From NCBI GenBank assembly GCA_036346375.1, contig CM070508.1, positions 25,364,852 through 25,428,851 on the forward strand: a stretch of DNA of 64,000 nt, in the 5' to 3' direction. Made by a program: the position numbers and the translations under genes. Source of the stretch: Guadua angustifolia (taxonomy: Eukaryota; Streptophyta; Magnoliopsida; Poales; Poaceae). This document shows, piece after piece, positions 19,625 to 31,861 of this stretch. The notes beneath the pieces were generated by a model, which saw only the letters and a list, made by a program, of their open reading frames with translations, made no database searches and had not been told where the DNA came from. How positions within the stretch are numbered: position 1 is the first letter of the stretch; each line of letters starts with the position of its first letter.

Positions 19625-22600
19625 CATTGTAACATTCTATTTTTGAGCCTTTTTAAAATTTTTGTCAATTTGAAATTTCTTTTAGTATAAGCAAATCATT
19701 TGAATTAAAATTATAAGTTTAAATGAGTTTAAAATAATTTATTTGGGTTCTAAATGTTCAAAAGTATTTTTGATATTTTTCTGGTATTTTTCCAAATTTA
19801 TTTGATATTTATTTTGGCTTTACTTATTTTTTAGAATATTCTTAAAAGAAAATCTTTTTTTCCTTTTCTCCCGCACAGGCCGATTTCCCCATGGCCCACC
19901 CCCCTTTTCCCTTCGCTCGGCCTAGGGATGGTAATAGGGAAAATCCCCACGGGGAGTGCCCTCTCATCCCTGATCCCCGATAAGCAAAATTTCCCTGCCT
20001 CCATCCCCGTCCCCGTCCCCGTACACGGGGTTTAATTCCCCCTGTCCCCAATCCCCGACGGGTTTGTGGGGCTCCGACGGGGACTAATCCCCGAAAATGC
20101 TATATAAAAGATCACATACTACATGAATTAATCACTAGAGTAATGGTGCATGTGTGATTGAAGTGTGAGTGAATCACTAGAGTAATTCATATTTAGCATG
20201 TTTATTAATAATGAACTCACATATATTGTTTTTTCTTTTGAGAATGATTATTTACTCCCACCTATTATTGATAACACGGGGACGGGGATCGGGGACGGGG
20301 AACGATGGAACGTCCCCGTCCCTGCGATCCCTAACGGGGGCAATATTTTCCCCGATAAGCCCCACGTGGGGAGAGATTTCCTCCATCCCCGTCCCCTAAT
20401 AGGGGAATTCCCCGCGGGAAACGGGGATCCGGGCCCCATTGCCATCCCTAGCTCGTTCTGGTCTGGCATGAGTTTTCCTAGCCCAGCCCACCTCCTCAGC
20501 CGCTGTTGAAAACCCTAGCGCCATGGGCGTTGGATCCTGATCTGGTGGTCAAGACTCGCCCTTGTGGCCATGCACGTGTGAGCCGTCCAATCCGAGCCGC
20601 GTGTGTGGTCCCGATTGAGCCACGTCATGCCGCCGGATCTCAATCGAGCTCAAACGCCACCGCACTCACCACTGTAAATTTTGCACTGAACACAGCTACT
20701 AAGGCCTATTTAATGCTTGCCGCACCTCGTGTAGTGCTCCCTGTTTCGTGTCGCACTTTTTGCCTTGCTCGTCATTGCCCAAAACACCACCGTTTGGTCA
20801 CAAGGGCTCGTCAGTGTTCACAAAGCCACTGCCACCTTCTACTGCACCATTCACCGCCTTCGGTGACTTTCCAGGGTCGACGTTGCCTCCGTTGAAATCG
20901 TCACTATGCGCACTTGTAGATCCACGCAAACCCACATCAAAACCAGTGAGGAAACGCCACTACGATGGTCGTCTTCCTCACGTCTGGCGAAGCACAACCG
21001 CCATGCTTGCCGCCACCTCCTACCGCATCTTAGCCGTCCGATCTGCCATCGATTCATCGGATGAGTGTCGCGTGGTCGGATCAGGTCGGGCTGCGCCAGC
21101 CGCACCTCTACATCGCTCGTGCCACGTCAGTAACTGCATGGTGCCTGCGTCACGTCCGTGTATCGTGCTGCATCAGCCCTAGCGCCGTGTGTCACCCCAC
21201 CTCAACCTGTCTGCCATGTCACACTTGATCCGCCTCGGTGCAACCAGTTTACCATGGACCGAGTCTCTGACTCGTGTGTCCCACTTGTCAGCCAAAGTTT
21301 TTTTTCCTTTTTTCGATTTCCCAGAAATCCCAAAAAATTCTAGCCAATCACGTCATTCCATGTGTCAGTCCTTTTTTATTTTCTCTGATTTTCTGATCTC
21401 AGGAACTTCCAGGAGCCCGTTCTCCTTCGTTCGAGCTCCGATTCCAGTGATTCAAATTTCTAAATTCATGATCTATCTTTTAGTATCATTCTTTCTAATT
21501 TTTGAATTTTGTTTGAATTTGTTTTATTTATTTGTTCTCATTTCGCATGTAGACGACGCAGTCGAAGCTTAGTGAAATCAATAGTCGAAGGTAGAACTAG
21601 TAGGAGGAAACAATGGCAAGTCTTTCTTGAACATGTTAATCCCAAATTTTATAAAATACTTATGTTATTTTAAATTATGTATGCTTACTTTTATGCAATG
21701 TACTTTAAACGTGGTCTTAAGGCTTAGTTAAATTCCAGCTTGTTATACCCTCATTGACAATAATCATGATGAACCTTTGTTACCCTAGATGATACTAGCT
21801 ATTTTATTTGATGATAACCAATAGTGTAGCATGGGACGGTAGAATTGCTTAGTCCAGTTTAAATGTTTCGGTATTATGCCATTGTGGGAATCATTTCAAA
21901 CATTATTTAAACTTATTTGTGAAGTTGCGGCAAGTGGTATTGTTGTTATTTAAATGAAATAAAGTGGAAATGGTTTAGACTAGGGCAAATGAATGTTTGG
22001 TGGGTGCTGGATGCAATTAAGGACCAGAACATGTGGTACCATAGACCGAGTACTACTATACAACCACAAGTCTATATGGGTACGATCTGTCTAATTAATT
22101 TGTGCATTTTGTTATTGGCTTTGCCAGTTGGTGGGATGTGGGTGTCGGATGGAGACAATTTTTCCCCACATGGCGCAAAAGGGGGCTTCTGACTAGGTGG
22201 ATGGAACCCTTCAGTGGTGAAACCTTAGCGGGCGAGGTTAATAGCGGAATTGTACATTGTAAAAGTCTTGTCATGATCTCTCTACCGACACACTAAAGGA
22301 AGTATATTAATTGCATGGCAATGAGAGTCGATAATGTCTTGTGAGTAAAGCTGTACATATTCTGTAGATTTAAAACTAGTTAAGTAGCCATACCCACAGT
22401 CAAGGGCAGGCAAGGTATGCTTGCATATTGTAGATCTTATGTTTTGTTTTAAATGAAAATGGTGGTTTGGGAATCTGTGAATGGATAGAACTCTCGGATT
22501 ATGGTTTGGCGGTTGGAGCCAGTCAAGTGGTTGGAACCTGTTTAGTTTTTATATCAAATTCAGTTATTATTTAATTACATTTTGGTCAAATAATGCTTTG

Positions 22601-23090
22601 TGAAATTACTATTGGTATTTAAAGTTAAATATTGCTTTATGCTAAAAGAGCCATATTATGCCTTCAATTGTTCAGCCATGCATATAGTTACCATGCATTA
22701 TGTTTCCAAGACTGGCGAAGTATATTTTGTGCTCACCTTTGCAACATCCCAACTTTCCATAGAGGAGCTCGCAGAAGTTGAAGGTGACTACAAGTTCTAT
22801 GCTTGTGGTTAATGATGAAGGTGATCCGGATTACTAGGACACGAACCCAGTCGATTGCCTGTGGGCAAATGGATGGGCTTATCCTGCTATTGTTATTTTG
22901 TTTCTGCTACTTCTTTTTGAACTCAAGCCAAGAGGCTACTTATTTGTAATAATTGGCCATAAGGCTAACGTCTTTTTGCTTAATTAATATTATTTGATCT
23001 ATGATATGATTGTTTTATCATCACTGTTTCTACTGTGTATGCTAGCTTTTTCTGGACTAGCACGGTTATACACAGAGGGTTCGAATTTTA
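19625..23090 (+). repeat. Solo gypsy-type LTR inserted in the older gypsy pol
   Basis: It begins TGTAACATTCTATTTTTGAGCC, continues through a GC-rich central part (20460-21250) and an A/T-rich second half, and seems to end TTATACACA near 23090. No coding region or primer site follows: integrase sequence of the host element continues right after it. It contains a hAT-like insertion (19923-20450). Open frames at 20506-21343 lie in the GC-rich part and are not genes. A clear 5-bp duplication was not seen, so the exact ends are uncertain. Confidence 0.65.
19915..20458. mobile_element. hAT-like MITE with GGGGA-rich arms
   Basis: The element 19923-20450 begins TAGGGATGGTAATAGGG and ends, inverted, TAGGGATGGCAATGGGG. 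The arms are full of CCCCG/CGGGG words, the centre is A/T-rich. Flanking octamers GCTCGGCC and GCTCGTTC match at six of eight positions, consistent with an old 8-bp hAT duplication. Confidence 0.75.
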
Positions 23091-23095
23091 GAAAT

Positions 23096-26000
23096 CCAGT
23101 CCCGATAGACATGAAAGATCATATATCACTTCATATGATGACATCTACAAACTAGCTTGATAACTATTATTTAATTGAATTTTATATGTGGAAAACATTT
23201 ATCCCAAGTAGTAGTAATGCACATGCTCTTAATATAACCTCCAAAATCTAATTAACTCTTTCAATTTAATCATCTATCTAAGGGTGATACATTATACTAA
23301 AATTCAAATCAGTTCCCATTGCTTCATGCAATTTATTTTAGAACCTCAAGGTAAACAAAGAAACTAAGGCCCTGTTTGGCAGAGCTCTGCTCCCAGCTTC
23401 TGCGGAGTGAATCTGTGAAGCTCGCCAAGCAATAGTTTTCGAGAATCGCTCCTGTGGTGATTCCGTGAAGTGATTCTCCAAAATGAACTAGGAGCTGGGA
23501 GCTGAAAAAATTGCTTCTCTGATTCACTCCCAACAAAGAGTCGGTTTCTCCATAGAGTTTATCCTATAGATTCGTTAGAGAATCACTTTCAGCGACAGAA
23601 TCACTTCTCTCAGATAATCACTTCTAACAGAGAATCAGAATCAGAGGGAGCTCTACCAAACAGGCCCTAAATCTTACACTATCTTCTTTGGCACTATATG
23701 CAAATAAAAAAAATCCTTGACATATATAACTCTACTAAGCGATCTCCAGTACAAGTAGTCTTAACTGGTATGAAATGGGCAACTTTCATCAAACGATCCA
23801 CTATGACTCATATAGAATCATAACCATTTTTGCCTTAGGTAAATCAGTAATAAAATCCATACTGATTTCTTCTCACTCTACTCTGGAATTTTCAATGGTT
23901 GTAATAAACTAGCTAGCCTCTAACGCATTGCTTTCACTTTCTAACACACATCACACAAAATAATTTGTTCGACAACTTCATGCTTCATAGTAGGCCACCA
24001 TAACTTCTCCATAAGATCTTGATATATCTTAGCACTTTCTGGGTGAATTGAATACTTTAAATCAATTGATTCAAATCCTTCTAATTTGGCACACAAAATC
24101 GACTCTTAAACCATATAGTACCTTGATTATCCAAAGAAAAATCTTTAGCCTTGACTTCCTTCATTTTTGACTTAATTCTTTTGACCTTGGCATCATCCTT
24201 CTCATCTTCACAAATCTTATCTTCTAAATTGACTTTACCTCTGCAGCAAATAATCCTTTTGGAACCACTTCCAACTTTAGCTTCTGAAACTCTTCTTGCA
24301 ACTCAGGTTGACTCTCCTGAATTAGCATATTAACACTATAATTCTTATGACTTATAGCAGCTGCCACCACGTTGGCCTTTTCGGGATGATATTGAATTCC
24401 CATGTTATAATCTTTAATCAATCCAACCATCGTCGATGTCTCATGTTGAGATCTGATTGAGTGAAAATATACTTCAAACTCTTATGGTCCATACATATTT
24501 CACAATGATTACTAATGAGATAATCACGTTACAACTTTAAAGCATGCACTAAAGCAGCTAACTCAAAATCATGCGATGGACAATTCTCTTCATGTGATCT
24601 CAATTGTCTTAAGCATATGCAACAACCTTGCTTTTTTGCATCAATACACATCCAAGCCCTTGTTATGAAGCATCACAAAAAACATCAAAATTACTATGTA
24701 TATCTAGCAACACTAACACGGGTGCTGACATAAAAAACTTATTCAATTCCTAAAAACTCTCATATTCCAGTGACTAGGTGAACTTCTATTATTTTTCTTG
24801 AACAATTGCCTAAGTGGCTTGGCAACTGTCCAAAATCCTTCTATAAACCAACGATAATATCCTACCATTCCAAGCAAACTATAAATCTGGGTAACTAACT
24901 TCAGTTGTTCTCAATGAAACATAGCTTTAAGTTTGCTTAGATCGATGGCAACTCCTTTGACATTCATTACATGTCCAAGGAATTCAATTTCCTTCTTTCA
25001 ACAGTCACACTTACTAAATTTAGCATACAACTGTTGCTCTCAAAGCATTTCAAGCACTAACCTCAAATGCTCTGCATGCTCTCCTTTTATCTTAGAGTAT
25101 AAAAGAATATCATCTATAAACATGACAACAAACTTGTCCAAGTATTCTATGAAAACCTTGTTCATCATGTTCATAAAATATGCAAGGCATTAGTCAATCC
25201 AAAGGACATGACTGTAAACTCATAATGTCCATATCGCATTGAAAATTTAGTCTCATGGACATCTTCTGCATGAATCTTCAATTGGTGATATCCTGATCGA
25301 AGATCAATCTTGGAGAAAACTACAGCTCCTCTTGACAGATCAAACAAACCATTGATCCTGGGCAATAGATACTTATTCTTGATCGTCACTTTGTTAAGTG
25401 AATGGCAATCAATATACGTTCTCATGCTTTCGTCTTTCTTTCTAACAAATAGAACTGGCGCTCCCCACGATGATGAACTAGGTCTCATGAAACCTTTTTC
25501 TAGCAGCTCTCCAGTCTACTTCTTCTCCACTATCTCACCAGTAGGCATCCGATACAGTCTCTTTGATATTGGGCTATATCAGGTACTAACTTAACAACAA
25601 ACTCAGTATCATTATCTGGTGGCATTTCAGGTAGATCCTTAATAAAATGGCTGGGTACTCCCTGACCACAGGTACATCTTCTAAATTAACAACGTTCACA
25701 TTGTTAACCATTGACTAACCATCTCAAAATGCAGTTGCTTGAAACTCCACTTTCTCACCCTTCGGGCTTTCAACTAACAGAGCTCTCCGATCATAATCCA
25801 AAATAGTTTTATAGTTGGACAACTAATCCATTTCAAGAATAACATCTAAAATCTAGGTATCCAACATAATGAGATTTGCCAAAAATTCAATCTCATCAAT
25901 AAGCAACTTAACTCCCCAAACAACCTAGATTAGATCTGAGTTCTGATATGGGAATTGGACTTACAGCATACACTTAACACCCATAACATCCAAACCATTT

Positions 26001-27550
26001 TCAATAGCGAGAACTCAAGAAAAAAATGAATGTGAAGCACCATAATCAAATAAAACTATTACAGGTACTAAGTTACCAAGAACTTACTCAGAACAACATC
26101 TGATGCATCCTAAGCTCCATCGATGATAATGCGATTGACATGATCTCTCACTATCACTTATAGTGTAGCTCTAGCTTGACTAGCAGCTTTAATTGCTCCA
26201 CGATTTGCTCCTGCACTAGCGCCTTCGCTGTTGTAGACCTGAGATTAAAATGGATAGGGGTAACACATCCTCTCTTGAAATAATTATTGGTAAAATGTAC
26301 CAATTTTGACAACTGAAATAACTCTTAACTGTGGACTATTGATTTCCTCCAAGCATTCACCTGAACATATGTCTAAAAACTCTCACCAGGTGGATGAGGT
26401 GCTGGGGACAAAGTCTTGAACATTTCTTAAGGCTAAAACGTAACAAACCGTTGAGGTGAAAGTCTCGACCTCGGTTGATTCTAATGATTTTTTTGTTGGG
26501 TCATTCTGCGCTTACGGTTGTTCTCTAGCTCCTTGTGCTTATCCTCAAGGACAAGTGCTTTATGAACCAACTCTTGAAATTTTGGAAAGGTACAGGTAAT
26601 CAACCTAACTTGATGTCTAGAGCTTACTCCCTTCATAAAACAAGATTCAATTATAGGAAGAGGCAAGGAAGAGAGGGTATGTAAGAAATTATAGCAATTC
26701 AAAAAATTGCTATAATTTTTCCGTCACGTAAGGGGGGATTGGTTTTCCCTTGGGGAGGCTCATCCTATTAGTCCTCCGCCTCCATACCCCCTTCCGACCC
26801 ATGATTCCTTCTGGCTCATTGTATTTGCAAAAGGCAGCAATAAATTCATTCCAAAAAATATTCTATGGAGCTTCATGGGCTACACAGTAATTCTCCCACC
26901 ATTCAACATTAATTCCTTCCAACTGATGACAAGTAAAGAGAACTTATTGCCTTCACACTAAGTAATTACTAACTTCTTCTCAATGACTCTGAGCTAATCG
27001 CTGGCTTCGAAAGGTGAAACATTCTTAGAGAAAGTTGACGGATGAGTCCTCATAAATTCTAGCAACCTTGTGTAAGGACGGGGACAATGACAATAGTTGA
27101 GGGTACATTATTGATATAGGCCTGCTTTGTCATGCTCTGAACTTGTTGCATCATTGTATAATCTGAGCGGCCAAAAATGCTCCAAAATTATGCATATCCA
27201 CCATCATTTGGATTCTCACTAGATCAGGTACCACTTCCACTAGCTCCATTAATAGCACAAGTCTAAACCATTTACTAATCATCCATAGAATTAGATACGG
27301 GGAAAAATTATAGATAAGACAACAAAGAATCTAATACAGGGGAATTAGGTTTAACTCAACAACAAGACTTATAACTCTAACACCTTTATTAATAACTTGG
27401 TATAGCTGTTTACAAATGCCTAAGAGCCTCTTGCAACACACACTGCATACACAAAAACAAAACATCAAATCTCAACCTAAGCACTCAAGTCTAACGCCTA
27501 ACGCGCAACACTCTTATTCTTAAGCTCACATATATGAGTCTCAACTGATT
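23096..27550 (-). pseudogene. Decayed Ty3/gypsy gag-pol
   Basis: Reading leftward from 27.5 kb the minus strand shows a gag region (a 73-codon open stretch 26481-26702), a decayed protease zone, reverse transcriptase (25171-25488 open: SSSWGAPVLFVRKKD, VFSKIDLRSGYHQLKI, FGLTNA, then a frameshift and the catalytic FIDD at 25109-25120), RNase H remnants (24224-24430 and upstream), the integrase zinc-binding region near 24.0 kb (HPESAKIYQDL, CDVC), and the integrase core to 23096 (YHP, RVNQILE-like). Many stops and shifts make it non-functional. The order RT, RNase H, integrase defines Ty3/gypsy. A Tourist MITE (23368-23667) and the solo LTR at 19625 interrupt it. Confidence 0.87.
23365..23670. 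mobile_element. Tourist-like MITE (copy 2) inside gypsy pol
   Basis: The element 23368-23667 (300 bp) has the same ends and nearly the same sequence as the copy in intron 1 of the PrfB3-like gene, flanked here by TAA. It splits the integrase core coding region. The two copies share long identical blocks such as GAGTCGGTTTCTCCATAGAG. Confidence 0.9.
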
Positions 27551-28358
27551 AAGCTAAGCTCCATCAATCACTAAGACAACCAGGCTGATACTCTTAGGGT
27601 TATCTAATGGTGGATAGGCAGGCATCATGACAAACTGATCTTGATGACTAGAAACAATAGGAACATATTGCTCATGTGCCTCCTGTGGTGAACTCTCTTG
27701 CTCCTTAGGTTCTTGCTCCACTTCTTCTGGATCTTCTTCTTTTGCTAACTCTTCTTGTACTTCCACTCCAACGGCACACAAAGCTTCTTCAAGTTTTGTA
27801 ATCCTTTCTGTGGCAAACTTCCAAGTTGCATGAAGCTCCTCTTATGTAATATACAAAGTTTCATAAACCTTCTTCAGCCCCTGTGTCGTATCCTTCGTAA
27901 CTTCTTCTTGAGCGGCTATAGTTCTTACATGGTGGATCATAGTAGTATCTTATATTCTGCACTTGGGCAAAGAATTGCATGCCATAGCTCACTAGCATGC
28001 TTGTTGTAGACACGTAGTACAGCAAGATGTGAAGACTCTTGGATATCAGCTTCAAAAATGAGCCTTCTGGCAGTAAGGGGAATGGGATGAATTGCCTTAG
28101 CATTCTTGAGGGTATAAATGGTAAGTTTACACACAACACTATGACTTTTACCATTCATTGTCCAGCAAGTTCTGTTGTAAAGTGGCCCCTCATAATCAGC
28201 AAGTACATGCAATACTTTCCAAAGTTCAGTAGCATAACCTCCAATGTGCTATCCATATATATGAAGCGTCATCATCTATTAGAGACAACTTAGGATAAGG
28301 TTCTAGCTTAAACCAGAAGGGATAAAAAAAGAAATTTCAGCAAAAAGGGAAGAGTAAG
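27551..28358 (-). pseudogene. Leader or extra ORF remnant of the gypsy element
   Basis: Minus-strand frames here read MHVLADYEGPLYNRTCW, then a helical Glu-rich stretch (EELHATWKFATERITKLEEAL) and an acidic Glu/Pro-rich end. One stop separates the two parts. It resembles uncharacterised ORFs found in grass retroelements, but I do not recognise a named family. It is cut at 28358 by the Sirevirus A LTR, so the gypsy 5' LTR is not seen. Confidence 0.45.
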
Positions 28359-29988
28359 TGAAGGATCGAGATGGCGATCAGAGGGGGGGTGAATGATTCC
28401 AAATAAAATTTTTTCGTACTCAAAATAGTCCACTCAAGCCCTCAACTAAAACACTCGAAAGAAGAAAATTGAATGGAGTTAGTTTCCTGCATGGTCAGTA
28501 TGACCGAGGCAAGGCCGGTAGCACAAGGGGTCCAGTAGTACCAGGGTGAGGCCGGTAGCACCAAGCTCAAGAATAGTAGGAAGAGCAGCACGAACTCCAA
28601 AAGAAAATTTTGAGGAATCTTTCGATCGACTGGACAAAAACTCATGAAACTTGGTAGATGTCTTTCTAAGGATATCAAGAACTCATTCCAACCTTCAATC
28701 GCAAGGATTGACATTAAAGTTCTGATCTTTTTCAATTTGAAGGAAGAACATCTCATGTTTGAGCAAAACTAAAGAACTCGATTTAATACTTGCTCATAGG
28801 GTTTTGATGATCAAGATAATCTTGGATAACCTCTCATATATCACAGCAAGCAAGAACACAATTCCAAACCTCAAAAAATGTGATCTACAAGAATCATTCA
28901 CTCAAGAATATAAGACCGGTTTCTTGCAAGAAAGATGCATAGATTATTGCTTAGATGATTAGGATATGATTTAAAGAAAATTCATCCATCAATCAACATC
29001 CTTGGCACAAGAAGCAAAAGCATGTAGAAGAGGGGGAGGCAAATCCAAATTGTGTAAATGTAAATTGCAAGAAAGTAAGTGCGAAATTTAAATGTAGAAT
29101 TTAATACATAATGTAAATGCGTAAAGTAAAATCAAGCATAAGGGAATATGTTTTGGATTTCTGGAATGGAGGTTTACAAAGCCTCAGAACAAGGTGGGCA
29201 AAGCTCAAAGAAGCACCAAAAACCTCAAAACCTTCAAGAGGGGAAGGCTACCCCTACCCCTCTATTTATACTACTTTTGAGTTACCCTACACCCTTGGAT
29301 GAGTTCTTTGTATCCTAAGGACCACCATCAAGGGTTAGGATTGACTCATACATGGGCTAACTCGAAACCCACACACATAACAGGTTTTTGCACTCTTTTC
29401 AAAGCATACTAACTAGACCCGCTACTCTATCATCTAGACTGCGATCCAACAGCCCTCCTTGATCCGAGCCGCTCCTAACTAGCATCTCATCAATCCATTC
29501 TTTGTCTTCTAGGTTTGTACCTACTCCATCTCCGATCATCTTCTGATGATCCTTGACTGTCTGGACCTCCGATGTTCCTCGCCTTGTCCCGATCATCCTC
29601 TGCCTCACCATGATCAAAACCCGACGTTCTGTAACCATCAAAGAGAAGAAAAACTCATCACATAGCAATGTCTAAAAATATATGCATAATCATCACAAAA
29701 TTGTCAAATATATCCAATTCCTCTCAAAAGGCCGGTGCTACCGCCCCCAGGCCAGTAGCACTGCCCTATAGCCAAAACAGAAAACACCTCCTTTGGAATT
29801 TCCACACCGGTCATAGGCCCGGTGCTCCCGCCTATGCTAGACCAGTAGCACCGCCCATGCTGGGTAGCACTCCCAAATGCATCAAATTTCGAATTAAACC
29901 TCAAATCTCTCTCAAACTTAAGCACTACTAGCTTAAACAATATCAATAACTCATCACAAATATAGGTAGACCTCCGCATGGTCTTTCA
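28359..29988 (-). repeat. 3' LTR of Sirevirus A (Copia)
   Basis: In plus orientation it begins TGAAGGATCGAGATGGCGAT and ends CATGGTCTTTCA, 1630 bp. A polypurine tract adjoins it on the right (29991-30000), which makes it the 3' LTR of a minus-strand element. The matching start of the 5' LTR occurs at 35780. A related solo copy lies at 11630-13333. Confidence 0.87.
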
Positions 29989-31861
29989 ATTCTCCCCCTT
30001 GATGAATATATTGACAAACACCCAAAAGGCATAAAATTTTGAGTTTGAGAAAGAGAAGAAAATGAAGCAATTAAGATGAAAAGCCAAACTTGGTTCGAAA
30101 AGAAAGAAAATAAGGACATGACCAAATTGACAAGAAGGATTTTAGAGCAAAAATCAAGAAAGAACAAGTTTTCCACAAAAGCTCTAAAAGACCAATAAAA
30201 ACTCACAAGAACTCAAATATACTTATGATTCAAGATAGTTAGCAAGTTTTTAACAAAATCATAAGATCCAAAATACAATTCCATTTTTAATAAATACCTT
30301 TTCTACAATTTCTCCCCCTTTTAGCAATATAGGCATTAAGACTTAATATTTACTCCCCTGTTGTTTAGTATGGATGTATGAAATGCATCTAAAGAGCTTT
30401 GTACATTATTCAAATGATCATAATGACAAGATATAACACCAAGCTAGACAATTGTACATTATGCTAAACTAAGATATGTCCAAGTGCAATTAACAAATTT
30501 TGCTAGCAAGCTTAGTTTTGAATATGTCATTTTTTTGCAAGATTTAACAAGTGTAATACTTAGCATTAGTTTCAAAACTAGAAGCAAAACCACTCAATGG
30601 ATCAAAAGGAAAACCTAGACTTCAACCTACTCAACACTTTGGAGAATCTAGAAGTGCATACAAGGTCCTTCGAGCTCATTTTTCATTTGATGCAAATTTT
30701 TCTTTATAATCTCAAAAGACATAGTGCGGTGCTAATGTTTGACATTATTTGCATTCTTTACCCACATGTGTGTTTTATTTTTTTTCTTTGCATTTTTCAA
30801 GTGTAATTGACTCAAGCCATTATCGATCATCTCAAGAAAAATTCTTAAGATGATGGTGTCGGTCATACACGACACATTCCAAGTTCATCCCAAGTGTAAT
30901 GGGAAGCTGTCATGTTAATGCAAGGTGCTGACTCTAATGCTTATAAATAAAGTCAACTTTGCTTAATTTTTATTTTAGCACATTGATTTATGAGCAAATG
31001 AAAGACTCAAGTATGGATCAAAATAGTTTCACCCAAGTTGCTATAGGGACTTTAGAGAACTCCAAAATTGCACAAATAGTGGCATATACACCTAGAGAGG
31101 AAACATAGCAAGTAAAAGCAATATGTTTCATCAAGTTTTCATTTAAAGCTTTAATTTTCAAATTTTAACATGCTTAGCAAGATGAATCGAAATGAACTTG
31201 GACATATCTAAGCTAGCAATTTTCTTCATAAAGGTAGCAAGGTGCATAGCATGTAAAATAAATAATTTGCATAATAGAAAAAGCTCATAAAATAGAAAAT
31301 AAAGTCTATATGCAATGCATGAAGTAGATTCTCTAAACTCCCCCTCAACAAGTGAATCAAGTTTAAGCATAAATCTGGTTTAAGTTGAATTATTATTAAA
31401 ATTAAGCTCAACGAAGATCCCAATGAACTCAATCAAAACCAGAAACACATAAGTAGGAAAAGAAGTTGAGAAACTGTGAACTGGGTGGCTATAGAGTATA
31501 GAAAAGATAGTATAGAACACTACGACTCAGACTCGCTCTCATCTTCTCCAATGACTGATATAGGGAAGCTGACTCTAGATCCCAAGCTAAGGGGTGCACA
31601 CAGACCCTGTCTACCTAGAGGCCTAATACATGGTAGACTTATAAGACTGTGAGGGAATTCGACCTAAAGAGAAGAGAGAACAACTAATTGTGCATGATAG
31701 TAACCTAAAGCATAAGATAAGAGGTCCATGCGAAGCATGCCAGAAGTCTAAGTGAAGTGAACTCAAAATAGCAAAATAAGCCCATAGACACCTAGAAGAT
31801 GCAAAAGAAAGGAAATACTAGGAGAAAATATATAATACATAATATACGGATCAGCTCCCCC
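29989..31861 (-). other. Non-coding 3' region of Sirevirus A with repeated polypurine tracts
   Basis: No coding frame. On the minus strand it holds AAGGGGGAGA at 29991-30000 and 30311-30320, a weaker one at about 30350, GAGGGGGAG at 31337-31346 and again at 31855-31863 right after the pol stop. Several tracts between pol and the 3' LTR are described as a mark of Sireviruses. Confidence 0.7.

Noticed and set aside
20506..21343. Series of overlapping frames
   Set aside because: GC-rich part of a solo LTR with the same layout as the LTR at 61973; no recognisable protein.
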